From contig JAFRGA010000047.1 in NCBI GenBank assembly GCA_017434045.1, positions 1 to 40,679 on the forward strand: 40,679 nt of DNA. The letters run 5' to 3'. Positions 15,497-23,830 of this stretch are shown here, piece by piece. How positions within the stretch are numbered: position 1 is the first letter of the stretch; the number at the start of each line of letters is the position of its first letter. Under the pieces are notes generated by a model. The model saw only the letters and a list, made by a program, of their open reading frames with translations, searched no databases and was not told where the DNA came from. The translations under genes and the position numbers were made by a program. The stretch is from Eggerthellaceae bacterium. Lineage in GTDB: Bacteria > Actinomycetota > Coriobacteriia > Coriobacteriales > Eggerthellaceae.

Positions 15497-16831
15497 GTGC
15501 GCATGAAGCTAACCATTGGTAACCTGCATGTGCAGGATGTCTGCCTTGGGTCAGAGAATTCCTTTAAAGATGGAATTCTGACCATCGACAAAGAGGCAGC
15601 CATCGCGTATCTGAAGGAGGAGGACGATCACATCACCGATCTGGACATCGTGATTGCCCGTCCTGGTGACGATACGCGCATCGTACCGGTCATCGAGACC
15701 ATCGAGCCTCGCGTACGTATGGACGGGCGCTGCCTGTTCCCCGGCGTCACCGGCGATCTCGTTCCTGCAGGCGACGGCGACCTGAAGGCCTTCAAGGGCT
15801 GCTGCGTCACCGTGGTCGGCAAGGAGTGGGGCTCGTTTGGCGACGGCGTCATCGACATGGGTGGCGAGGGTGCCAAGCAGACGTATTGGTCGAAGCTCAT
15901 CAACATCTGCCTCGTGGGCGACACCGACGAGGAATTCGAGCGCCACGAGCAGCAGAAGATGAACCATGCCCTGCGCTGGGCTGGCCATCGTTTCGCCGAG
16001 TGGGTCGGCCAGATCGCCAAGGACATCGAGGCCGAGGACACCGAGGTCTACGAGTTCGATCCCATCACGAAGCGCGAAGCTGCCAAGAACGACCTCCCGA
16101 ACGTCGTGGCCGTTCTTCAGCCGCAGTCTCAGATGGAGGCCTTGGGCTACAACGACCTGTGGTACGGCTGGGATATGAACAAGTACCTGCCGAGCTTCGT
16201 CAGCCCGACCGAGGTGTTCGACGGCGCGATGATCTCCGGCTCGTTCATGCCCGCTTCCTCGAAGTGGTCCACCTACGAGATGCAGAACTTCCCCATCTTG
16301 AAGGAGCTCTTCGCAGAGGACGGCAAGGAGTTCAACTTCATTGGCGTCATCATGTCGAACCTCAACGTCGCTCTTGATCAGAAGGAGCGCTCGGCGATCA
16401 TGGTCCGCAACATGGCCCTCTCCCTCGGTGCTGACTACGCGCTGGTCACCGAGGAAGGCTACGGCAACCCCGACACCGACTACGTCCGCTGCCAGGTCAT
16501 CCTGGAAGATGCCGGCATTCCTGTCGTTGGCGTTTCCGACGAGTCCGACGGTCGCGACGGCTTCGGCCAGCCGCTGGTCGTGCTCAACGAGAAGCTGACC
16601 ACCCTCGTGTCCACCGGCAACGTCGGTGCGCTTTCCGATCTTCCGGCTTGCGCTACCGTCATCGGCAACCTCGAGGCTATGAACCGCGACGGCATGTCCG
16701 GTTCTTGGGGCTATGACGAGATCCTGGGCAAGTCTGCCCGCGACGATGGCTCCATCATCATGGAAAACAACAACTGGTTCTGCGGCAACCACATCTCCGG
16801 TTTCGCCGTCAAGACCATGGTCGAAGTGTAA
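15497..16831 (+). CDS. Glycine/sarcosine/betaine reductase component B, GrdE-family subunit (noncanonical)
   Basis: GrdE-family proteins are made as a proprotein that splits at a cysteine, leaving a pyruvoyl group that binds the amine substrate. This 444-residue protein aligns with the second GrdE (33579-34862) throughout: KLTIGNLHVQDV start, RIVPVIETIEPRVRMDGR, FPGVTGDLVPAGDGDLKAFKG, VTEEGYGNPDTDY. At the processing site the other copy has ISGNC; here it is ISGSF (Gly248-Ser249-Phe250), so Asn-Cys is lost, as is the NCDYC pair further on. Either it uses Ser249, or it is not processed. GTG 15497 is 6 bases after GGAAGGAG; ATG 15503 is the alternative. grdB-like follows after 15 bases. Substrate unknown; compare GrdG (sarcosine) and GrdI (betaine). 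Confidence 0.85.
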   Translation: MRMKLTIGNLHVQDVCLGSENSFKDGILTIDKEAAIAYLKEEDDHITDLDIVIARPGDDTRIVPVIETIEPRVRMDGRCLFPGVTGDLVPAGDGDLKAFKGCCVTVVGKEWGSFGDGVIDMGGEGAKQTYWSKLINICLVGDTDEEFERHEQQKMNHALRWAGHRFAEWVGQIAKDIEAEDTEVYEFDPITKREAAKNDLPNVVAVLQPQSQMEALGYNDLWYGWDMNKYLPSFVSPTEVFDGAMISGSFMPASSKWSTYEMQNFPILKELFAEDGKEFNFIGVIMSNLNVALDQKERSAIMVRNMALSLGADYALVTEEGYGNPDTDYVRCQVILEDAGIPVVGVSDESDGRDGFGQPLVVLNEKLTTLVSTGNVGALSDLPACATVIGNLEAMNRDGMSGSWGYDEILGKSARDDGSIIMENNNWFCGNHISGFAVKTMVEV

Positions 16832-16846
16832 GAGAGGAGGAAAGCC

Positions 16847-18172
16847 ATGACCAAGAAGGTAATCTACTATCTCAACCAGTTCTTCGGCGGCATCGGCGGC
16901 GAAGACACGGCTGATTACGAGCCCACCATTCAGGAAGGCCAGGTAGGCCCTGCACAGGCTGCTGCTAGCCAGCTGGAGGACGCAGAGATCACGCATACCA
17001 TCATCTGCGGCGACAACTTCATGGGCTCGAACACTGACGAGGCGCTTGACCGCATCGCCAAGATGCTCGAGGACAAAGAGTTTGACCTGCTCATCGCTGG
17101 CCCTGCTTTCCAGGCAGGCCGTTACGGCGTGGCATGCGGCAACGTGTGCAAGATGGTTCAGGATCGCTTCGGCAAGCCGACGGTCACGTCGATCAACGTC
17201 GAGAGCCCTGGCGTCGAGATGTTCAAGAAGGACGTCATCATCGTGGAAGGCGCCAACGCCGCCGCCAAGATGCGCAAGGACCTCAAGAACCTCATCAAGG
17301 TCGCCAACAAGATTCTGAAGGGCGAGCAGCTCCAGTGCTCAGTCGACGGCTACTTCCCGCGCGGCAAGCGCGAAGAGCTGTGGCTCGAGGATACGCGCGA
17401 GAACACCGCGGCTTATCGTGGCGTTCAGATGCTCATCAAGAAGATCAAGGGCGAGGATTATCAGACTGAGCTCATCATCCCGAAGAAGGATGTCGTGCCC
17501 ATCGCCGATCCCGTCAACCTGGACGAAGCCGTTATCGCGCTGGTCACCACTGGCGGTATCGTGCCTGTCGACAACCCCGACCGCATCCAGTCCGCTTCCG
17601 CCACGCGTTGGGGCCGTTACGACATCACCGGTGTCGACTCGCTGCCCAACCGTGCGGCCGAAGGCTACAAGACGATTCATGCTGGTTTCGACCCGGCTGC
17701 TGCCGACGCCGACCCGAACGTCATCATGCCTGTCGACGCGATGCGTGCTTACGAGAAGGAAGGCAAGTACGCCCGCCTGCACAACTACTTCTACTCCACG
17801 GTCGGTACGGGCACGACGGAGTCCGAAGCTGCCCGCATGGCCGCCGAGATCGTTCCGCTGCTGCAGGAGGACGGCGTCAACGCCATTATCCTCACCAGCA
17901 CTTGAGGCACCTGCACTCGTTGCGGTGCAACGATGGTTAAGGTTTTCGAGCGTGCCGGTTTCCCGATCGTGCATGTTTGCAACCTCATCCCGGTCTCCAC
18001 GACCGTTGGTGCCAACAGGATGGTCCCGACCATCTCCATTCCTTACCCGCTCGGCGACCCGAATACGCCGAAGGAAGAGCAGTGGAAGCTGCGCTATCAC
18101 CGCGTAGGCGTCGCAATCGACGCGCTCGCCACGCCGATTGAGGAACAAACCGTCTTCAAGGTAAAGATCTAA
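16847..18172 (+). CDS. Glycine/sarcosine/betaine reductase component B selenoprotein (GrdB/GrdF/GrdH family), first copy
   Basis: Selenoprotein subunit of the substrate-specific component B, which takes the amine from GrdE and passes a carboxymethyl group to GrdA. The frame has one in-frame TGA at 17903-17905 and continues to TAA 18170-18172, giving 441 residues with Sec353 in LTST-U-GTCTRC, the invariant UxxCxxC motif of GrdB. Upstream and downstream parts both match the family (YLNQFFGGIGGED start; SIPYPLGDPN). A hairpin CGTTGC-GGT-GCAACG lies 13 bases after the TGA and is a fitting SECIS. A strong ribosome site (GAGAGGAGG) precedes ATG 16847. Which amine it acts on cannot be read from sequence; the BCCT neighbour hints at betaine or a methylated glycine. 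Confidence 0.93.
17906..17935 (+). promoter_or_regulatory. Putative SECIS for grdB first copy
   Basis: Directly 3' of the Sec UGA; CGTTGC (17918-17923), loop GGT, GCAACG (17927-17932). The GGU apical loop fits bacterial SECIS elements bound by SelB. The same 49 bases (17889-17937) recur unchanged in the second grdB at 35894-35942. Confidence 0.7.
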
Positions 18173-18185
18173 GTTCCGTCATTTC

Positions 18186-18222
18186 GCCCGGTGCCTCGAG
18201 GTAAAACCTCGGAGCACCGGGC
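18186..18222 (+). terminator. Terminator after the first grdE-grdB unit
   Basis: GCCCGGTGC pairs with GCACCGGGC, continued by the inner CGAGGT/ACCTCG stem around an AAA loop, followed by a T-rich stretch (TTTGTTTTCGTTTTCG). It separates the reductase genes from the BCCT gene, which may thus have its own promoter. Confidence 0.8.
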
Positions 18223-18270
18223 AACTGCTTTGTTTTCGTTTTCGAAAACCGATGCAATAAAACAAAGGTT

Positions 18271-18293
18271 GCCTTATACCTAGTGCATAAGGC
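18271..18293. promoter_or_regulatory. Inverted repeat upstream of the BCCT gene
   Basis: GCCTTAT-N9-ATAAGGC, perfect 7-bp arms, 42 bases before the BCCT start. Possible operator or leader hairpin. No clear promoter hexamers were assigned. Confidence 0.4.
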
Positions 18294-18334
18294 TAGCTTC
18301 GTTTTATATGGGGGTATCGAACCAGGGGAATCTT

Positions 18335-19885
18335 ATGAAAAAGAATGAGTTTACAAATCCGGTTTTCATCATCGGATTGCTGTTAGCCGCAGGGCTTTCA
18401 ATCTGGGGCATCGTCGGCAACGAAAGCTTCACTGAAGTCGCTGGGGCTATGTTCACGTTCTTGACGACGGAGTTCGGTTGGCTGTATCTGCTCGTCATGC
18501 TGACGTTCGTGTTTTTCGCCATCGCGCTTGCGGTGTCGAAGTATGGGAAGATCAAACTCGGTCCCGATGACTCGAAACCCGAGTATTCCACCATGTCGTG
18601 GTTTGCCATGCTTTTTGGTTGCGGCATGGGTGTTGGCCTGGTGTTCTGGGGTATTGCGGAACCGATTTCGCATTACGTGGGACCCATGGCCGGCATCGAG
18701 CCGAGCTCGGCAGCATCTGCCCAGTTCGCCATGTCGGCATCGTTCATGCACTGGGGTCTGCATCCCTGGGCTGGTTACGTTGTCGTCGGTTTGGCGTTGG
18801 CCTACCTGCAGTTCCGCAAGGGCAAGCCGGCGCTGATCTCCTCGGCGCTCGAGCCGCTCATCGGTGAGAAGAATGCCAAGGGCGTTCTGGGGAAGATCGT
18901 CGACATCCTGGCCATCTTCGCAACGGTGGCTGGCGTGGTCACCTCGCTCGGCTTGGGCGTTTTGCAAATCAACGCAGGCGCAAGCTATCTGTTCGGCATT
19001 CCTGTCAACTTGACCGTTCAGATTATCATCATCGCCATCATTTCCGTTATCTACATCGGTTCTTCCGTTGTGGGTATCGAGAAGGGCATCAAGGTCATCG
19101 GCGACCTCAACCTGTGGATTGCCATCGGCGTTTTGCTGGTATGCTTCCTGGTTGGGCCGAAGGTCGATACTCTGAACAACCTCGTTGGTGGATTGGGCGA
19201 TTACTTCGGAACGTTCTTCCAGAGCTCGCTTGGCATCAGCGCCTATGGCGACAATGGCTGGATGCTCGGCTGGCGTATCTTCTACTGGGCTTGGTGGATT
19301 GCATGGGCCCCCTTCGTTGGCGTGTTCATCGCCCGCATTTCCAAGGGCCGCACCATTCGCGAATTCGTTGCCGGTGTTCTGTTGGTTCCTGCAGCTGCGT
19401 CGATCCTGTGGTTCGCGGTTATGGGCACCATGGGCCTCACCTTGGCTCAGAATGGCGCGCTGACGCCCGACCAGGTTGCCGGCATTGCCGCTTCGCCTGA
19501 AACGGGTCTGTTCCTCGTGCTCAGCAAGTACCCGCTCGGCATGATCATTTCCGCAGTGGTGCTGTTGCTCATCTGCACGTTCTTCATCACGTCGGCGAAT
19601 TCCGGTACGTTCGTTCTCGGCATGCTTTCATCGGAAGGTAATCTGAATCCTTCTAACGTGAAGAAGATTCTCTGGGGCGTCATCCAATCCGTGTTGGCAG
19701 TGGCGCTGCTCATGGCCGGTGGACTGAAGCCGCTCCAGACCATTTCGATTGCGGCGGCGTTCCTGTTCATCTTCATCATGATTGCCATGATGGTGGCGGT
19801 GGTCAAAGCACTTGCCAAAGACAAGGAGACGCCGAACGTCGGAGATCCCGATTTCGTCCCACCAGAAGGCTCGCCTGAAGCTTAG
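18335..19885 (+). CDS. BCCT-family (betaine/carnitine/choline) transporter
   Basis: 516 residues with twelve membrane segments. Family signatures: FGCGMGVGLVFWGIAEPISHY (the glycine-rich helix 3 region), MHWGLHPWAGYVVVGLALAY and the BCCT signature WWIAWAPFVGVFIARISKGRT. These carriers import quaternary or methylated amines such as glycine betaine, choline or carnitine, driven by Na+ or H+ or by exchange. There is no long C-terminal osmosensory tail, which argues for a nutritional rather than osmotic role. Placed straight after the first grdE-grdB unit, it probably feeds that reductase. The ATG at 18335 has AGGGGA 5 bases before it; the ATG at 18308 lacks a site. Confidence 0.93.
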   Translation: MKKNEFTNPVFIIGLLLAAGLSIWGIVGNESFTEVAGAMFTFLTTEFGWLYLLVMLTFVFFAIALAVSKYGKIKLGPDDSKPEYSTMSWFAMLFGCGMGVGLVFWGIAEPISHYVGPMAGIEPSSAASAQFAMSASFMHWGLHPWAGYVVVGLALAYLQFRKGKPALISSALEPLIGEKNAKGVLGKIVDILAIFATVAGVVTSLGLGVLQINAGASYLFGIPVNLTVQIIIIAIISVIYIGSSVVGIEKGIKVIGDLNLWIAIGVLLVCFLVGPKVDTLNNLVGGLGDYFGTFFQSSLGISAYGDNGWMLGWRIFYWAWWIAWAPFVGVFIARISKGRTIREFVAGVLLVPAAASILWFAVMGTMGLTLAQNGALTPDQVAGIAASPETGLFLVLSKYPLGMIISAVVLLLICTFFITSANSGTFVLGMLSSEGNLNPSNVKKILWGVIQSVLAVALLMAGGLKPLQTISIAAAFLFIFIMIAMMVAVVKALAKDKETPNVGDPDFVPPEGSPEA

Positions 19886-19918
19886 CTGGCGTAATCGAGT
19901 TCGGATTTGAGATTACAG

Positions 19919-19950
19919 AGGTCCCGGGAACAAGTTTCCCGGGACCTTTT
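19919..19950 (+). terminator. Terminator after the BCCT gene
   Basis: Perfect 12-bp stem AGGTCCCGGGAA / TTCCCGGGACCT with a 5-base loop, followed by TTT. Confidence 0.85.
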
Positions 19951-19967
19951 GCGTTTCGAAGGGTTGC

Positions 19968-20137
19968 GTGTCGAAGGGACGGGAAATCTAGCACGGCGTC
20001 GGAGACGGGAAGGGGTGACGCCGCTTGCGCAGGCGGAGACAAACCTTGGGATCGATGGGAGACTTACCGCCGAGCAGCTGTAGGCGGAACGCCTTCCCGT
20101 CTCCGACGCCGTGCTCGATTTCCCGTCCCTTCGACAC
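19968..20137. repeat. Intergenic element with 46-bp inverted arms, second copy of the 13-kb element family
   Basis: Left arm 19968-20013 and right arm 20092-20137 are reverse complements at 45 of 46 positions; the spacer is 78 bases. The spacer contains CCGCTTGCGCAGGCGG (20021-20036) and TTACCGCCGAGCAGCTGTAGG (part of 20065-20088), matching the blocks at 13119-13134 and 13162-13186, whereas the arms are unrelated in sequence to those at 13 kb. It lies between the convergent BCCT and glycosyltransferase genes, ending 8 bases from the latter's stop codon. Confidence 0.9.
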
Positions 20138-20144
20138 ACTCACC

Positions 20145-21353
20145 TTAAAGGAGTCGCATGGCGAGGGCATCCCACGATGCTTTCGAAGTATCGCATGAAG
20201 CCGCAGGCGCTTTCAACGCCTGTGCAAGTGCCGAGGCCAGGCGCTTCTCGAAAAGGGGAAGGTCCTCCTCATAGGGAGAGTCAACGTCATGCATGCGCGG
20301 CATCTCGACGAGCGTTACAGCATCTCCGACGATGTTGGCCTCAAGCCAGGGACGAAGCCCCGGCAGGTCCGACACGACGGCCTTGCAGCCGCATGCGAGC
20401 GCCTCCACCACCACGAGGGGCAATCCCTCGTAGAACGAGGGCAAGACGAACACGTCCGCCTCGTTGTAGGAACGCACGAGGTCGTCTTGCGAGAGCCGTC
20501 CGGCAAAGTGGGCGGGCAAGTGAAGGCTTTCGGATAAGTTGACCAACTCGTCGTATTCCTGTCGGTCGCTATAACCTCCCACGAGTTTGAGCTCGGCATC
20601 AGGAATCTCTTCGACAAGATTCGCAAGGGCCTTCAGCAACGATTCGACTCCTTTGCTCCGGCAGATCTTCCCGACGAAGATGAGCTTGGCAGTACCCGAT
20701 TTGCGCATGCCGGGAACAGCGTGGAACTCGTTGGCGTCGTATCCGGTGCCGACGACCCGGATCCGTTCCGACGGCACTCCGTATACCTGCTCGATTTCCG
20801 TTGCTTGCACCTCGTGAAGTGCGTAGACGCGATCGAGCAAGTTTACGCCCGAACGGATGAAATCGCGCTCGAGGGGAATCTGGAGCATCTGCCGGATGTC
20901 GGTGGAGTGGGAGAGGCCGCAGGTTACGCAGTCGCTCAAACGGGAATCGACCTCTTTGAGCTGCGCGATGCGGTGGGCAATCACCGAACACGCCAAGTAG
21001 AGGTGGTGGCAGATGATCAGATCAGGGGTAAACTGCGCCAGCACGTCGTCGAGCGCGGTCGTGAAGGCGGCCTTGAACTGTTCCGTCATGGCGGGCGTGA
21101 GATCGCAATAGCGAGTTGCACGGTAGGGCATCACGTTGGACATGCCGACGACGGGAAACGGCAGGTCAGAAGTTTCGAACCTCACGGGCTTGAACAGCAC
21201 GCCCTTGTCGAAAGCGGGGTTGTCTTCCGGGGCGATACCGGCAATCACAGCCTGATCGTGCCCCGCGCGCGCGAGGGCCGACACCGTCTCATGCAGATAG
21301 ACGCCGCTGCCGGTGGAGTCCGGCTTCTGAGCGCTCAAGTGGAGTATGTTCAT
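20145..21353 (-). CDS. Glycosyltransferase family 4 protein
   Basis: 402 residues with the GT-B layout: an N-terminal domain starting MNILHLSAQKPDSTGSGVYLHETV (acceptor side) and a C-terminal domain with KLIFVGKICRSKGVESLLKAL, ADVFVLPSFYEGLPLVVVEALACG and SDLPGLRPWL. The E-x7-E motif in EGLPLVVVE binds the nucleotide-sugar phosphate in this retaining family. Donor and acceptor are unknown; no other cell-surface sugar gene is nearby. It is divergent from selD with 74 bases between starts. Confidence 0.9.
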   Translation of the reverse strand: MNILHLSAQKPDSTGSGVYLHETVSALARAGHDQAVIAGIAPEDNPAFDKGVLFKPVRFETSDLPFPVVGMSNVMPYRATRYCDLTPAMTEQFKAAFTTALDDVLAQFTPDLIICHHLYLACSVIAHRIAQLKEVDSRLSDCVTCGLSHSTDIRQMLQIPLERDFIRSGVNLLDRVYALHEVQATEIEQVYGVPSERIRVVGTGYDANEFHAVPGMRKSGTAKLIFVGKICRSKGVESLLKALANLVEEIPDAELKLVGGYSDRQEYDELVNLSESLHLPAHFAGRLSQDDLVRSYNEADVFVLPSFYEGLPLVVVEALACGCKAVVSDLPGLRPWLEANIVGDAVTLVEMPRMHDVDSPYEEDLPLFEKRLASALAQALKAPAASCDTSKASWDALAMRLL

Positions 21354-21382
21354 AGGTGCCCTTCTGTTAAACTTACACTGAT

Positions 21383-21403
21383 TAGAATAACAGAATCGCG
21401 AAC
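21383..21403 (+). promoter_or_regulatory. selD -10 box with partial AATCGCGATT site
   Basis: TAGAAT (21383-21388) followed after 5 bases by AATCGCGAAC (21394-21403), 8 of 10 identical to the palindrome at other selenium promoters. No convincing -35 box. Confidence 0.5.
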
Positions 21404-21427
21404 GGGCGTGAAAGGGGGGCGATCGCT

Positions 21428-22483
21428 ATGACAGAGCGGAAAGATGTAAAGCTTACGAGCTTGACTTGCCACGGTGGTTGAGCTGCGAAATGGGGCCCAG
21501 GTGAGCTCGAGGAGATATTGGCTCAAATTGCACCGCCGGTGGACGAGGAGGTCATGCTCGGCTTCGATACGAGTGATGACTGCGCCGTCTACAAGCTGCG
21601 AGACGACTTGGCAGCAGTGCTCACGCTCGATTTCTTCACGCCGGTTGTCGACGATCCCTACGAGTACGGTGCAATAGCCGCTTGCAACGCCTTGTCCGAC
21701 GTGTTCGCGATGGGCGTGAAGCCGCTTGCCGCCCCCAACATCCTCGCTTTCCCCGTGTCGCTTGGCACGGAGGTGGTGGCGCAGGTGATGAAGGGCGGAT
21801 CCGACAAGGTGCGCGAGGCGGGCGCCTTCATCGTGGGAGGCCACTCGATTGACGACGAGGAGCCGAAGTACGGGCTGGCCGTGTTCGGCGCCGCGCATCC
21901 CGACGACATCATCCGCAACGAGGGTGCGCGTTCAGGGGATGTGCTGTACTACTCGAAACGTTTGGGTATGGGCATCATGAACTCGGCGTTTTCCGCAAAG
22001 CTTGTAGACGATAAGGCCATGCGCCCCGCCATCGACGCGATGATGGAGCTCAACCGCTACGCTGCAGAAGCCTTCGAGGGCCTCGATATCCATGCCTGCA
22101 CCGACGTGACCGGCTTTGGTTTGGCGGGACATCTCCACGAGATGCTCGAGTCGAGCAAGGTGTCCGCAATACTGAACTGGGACGATCTGGTGCTCTTCGA
22201 TGACGTGTACCATTTCTCGGAGCTTGGTTGCAGGCCGGGCCGGAGCTACGAGGTCCAGGAATGGGCAGAGGAATTCGTGCACAAGGGCACGCTCTCCGAT
22301 GACGAGTACGGCGATCGCATGGGCGTTCTTTGCGACCCTCAGACTTCAGGCGGCCTGCTCGTCGCCTTGCCTCCGGAGCAAGCGGCTTCGTACGAGAAGC
22401 GCTTCGAGGAGCTATTGGGCCGCAAGCCTTATCGGATTGGCGAAGTGGTGGATGGGCCAAGCGGAGAGATTTTTATCAGATAG
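21428..22483 (+). CDS. selD: Selenide, water dikinase (selenophosphate synthetase), a selenoprotein
   Basis: SelD makes selenophosphate from selenide and ATP, the selenium donor for Sec-tRNA. The frame from ATG 21428 has a TGA at 21479-21481 (Sec18) in CHGGUAAKWGPGEL, where other SelD proteins have Cys or Sec; conserved Lys21 follows three residues later as in E. coli (Cys17/Lys20). Total 351 residues. Family motifs downstream: TSDDCAVYKL, DPYEYGAIAACNALSDVFAMG, GGHSIDDEEPKYGLAV and ACTDVTGFGLAGHLHEM. An imperfect hairpin (GGGCCC/GAGCTC, loop AGGT, 21493-21508) could be its SECIS. An A/G-rich AAAGGGGGG precedes the start. A weak AAAGC-TCTG-GCTTTT hairpin after the stop may terminate it. Confidence 0.95.
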
Positions 22484-22620
22484 GAAAGCTCTGGCTTTTG
22501 CTCGGCTTTTGCTAGCATGCACGATGACGGCTGTCAGGTACGGTTGAAGTTATGGGAGCTTCTCGCGATGAGCAGCAGCAAGCCGGCATGATTTAGCGAG
22601 GTGCTTGGAGAGGAGCGGGG

Positions 22621-23193
22621 ATGGCAAACGTGAGAGCCTGGACTAGGCAGGTTCCGCAGGTGTGGGATGAAATCCAGAGCACCGGACGATACCGCGTGCG
22701 CGAAGAGTACGTTCGTGCCAAGAATGCCGAGATTTCCGATTACTACATCGAGCTGTATCGCTGGCTTACGATGATGTGCCGCGACCGCATCGCGATGCCG
22801 GATGATGCTGAGTTTCCCATTTGGCTGGCGCTGACCGAAGAACAGCGCCTGCCTGCGGCTCCGGACACCATATCGCTCACGCTCGATATTCCCGAGAAAG
22901 CGTTGTTCATCATGGATTACGACAGATGGGGATACCGCGTGAACCATTGGTATGTGCCGCGCGACGCTGCCGATGAAGCCGCTTTCAACAAGGAACTCGA
23001 ACGCTATGGCATCGGAAACGAGGCGGCGCTCATCACAGGCGAGCTGGGTAACCACTACCCTGCGTTGAAGAGGAAGATTCAAGCCAGCTGGCAACGTGCC
23101 CTCGATGCGCCGAATCCCCGAATGGACTTGAACGTGGGCGTTGTTTGGGAGATTCTGCCCGAATGGGTGGTCGAGGTGGAAGTGTATGAGTGA
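22621..23193 (+). CDS. DUF3841 protein, first of a tandem pair
   Basis: 190 residues of a DUF3841-like protein: RAWTRQVPQVWDEIQSTGRYRVREEYVRAK at the start, Y..LYRWLT, a FPIWLAL motif, a SLTLDIPEKALFIMDYDRWGYRVNHWYVP middle and IQASWQRAL near the end. The family has no known activity. GAGAGGAG lies just upstream of ATG 22621. The stop overlaps the next gene by 8 bases, and that gene is a homologue, so this is a tandem duplication translated as a pair. Confidence 0.8.
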   Translation: MANVRAWTRQVPQVWDEIQSTGRYRVREEYVRAKNAEISDYYIELYRWLTMMCRDRIAMPDDAEFPIWLALTEEQRLPAAPDTISLTLDIPEKALFIMDYDRWGYRVNHWYVPRDAADEAAFNKELERYGIGNEAALITGELGNHYPALKRKIQASWQRALDAPNPRMDLNVGVVWEILPEWVVEVEVYE

Positions 23194-23752
23194 CGGTTTC
23201 CTGACCCTGTACACGGCGCAGACGAAGACGGTGCTCGACGTCATACGGCGTGATGGCTGCTCGCGCGTGAGGCGCGAGTTCATTCAGAGGAAATACGGAG
23301 ACGAAGCGTGGGTGTTCCAGCAGGCGTACTCCTTCTTCGCGCAACATGCCCCGAAGTATGTGGCTCCCCCCGAGGGAGCGGAATCGGGCATCTGGTGTTT
23401 CAAGGATTGGCGCTGGGCTGTGACCGGTGCGGGGTGCTTTCTCATCGAGCTCTCGGTTCCCGAGGACCAAGCGGTGCTGTTCGACTCGCGGATTTGGAAT
23501 CGCATGTTGAACTTGCAGTACGTGGGGAACAGCCCCGAAGACGAGGCCGCCTTCGAGCAGCGCATCGCCAACATGGGGTTGAAAGGTCCGGCGGATGCGT
23601 TCTCCACATCGTTTTACCCCATGGTGAAACGTGAGATCCTGCAAAGCTGGCAGCGTCTGTTCGGGTCGGCGGAGAACTGCCCCGACACTTATGTCGAAGC
23701 CGGTTTGTGGGAGCTTCGCGATGAGTGGATAGTGTCTGTTCGCGAAGGGTGA
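23186..23752 (+). CDS. DUF3841 protein, second of a tandem pair
   Basis: 188 residues, the same fold pattern as the preceding protein: LYTAQTKTVLDVIRRDGCSRVRREFIQRKYG, a GIWCFKDW block, IELSVPEDQAVLFDSRIWNRMLNLQYVG and ILQSWQRLFG. The shared SWQRL, 'vPe..vlf.D...W' and C-terminal 'W.l..ewiv.v' patterns show common ancestry with its neighbour. ATG 23186 lies inside the end of the first gene; a longer frame to 23141 has no ribosome site. Confidence 0.8.
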   Translation: MSDGFLTLYTAQTKTVLDVIRRDGCSRVRREFIQRKYGDEAWVFQQAYSFFAQHAPKYVAPPEGAESGIWCFKDWRWAVTGAGCFLIELSVPEDQAVLFDSRIWNRMLNLQYVGNSPEDEAAFEQRIANMGLKGPADAFSTSFYPMVKREILQSWQRLFGSAENCPDTYVEAGLWELRDEWIVSVREG

Positions 23753-23830
23753 AGCCATTTAATTGGTACAATAGTGGTATTGTGCTGGTAAGGCCACGGA
23801 ATAATTGCACAAGCGGTATGAGGATCGGTA

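Noticed and set aside
15551..16996. Long open frames on the strand opposite to real genes (also 27759-29576, 39117-40421, 33552-34877, 34807-36174, 137-1078, 1750-2871)
   Set aside because: They are antisense mirror frames of strongly conserved genes in GC-rich DNA, with low-complexity Val/Asp/His-rich translations and no family resemblance or ribosome sites.
17903..17905. Internal TGA codons (also 21479, 30553, 35908, 38625) read as pseudogene or frameshift signs
   Set aside because: All lie at known selenocysteine sites with continued homology in the same frame, and selB, selC and selD are present.
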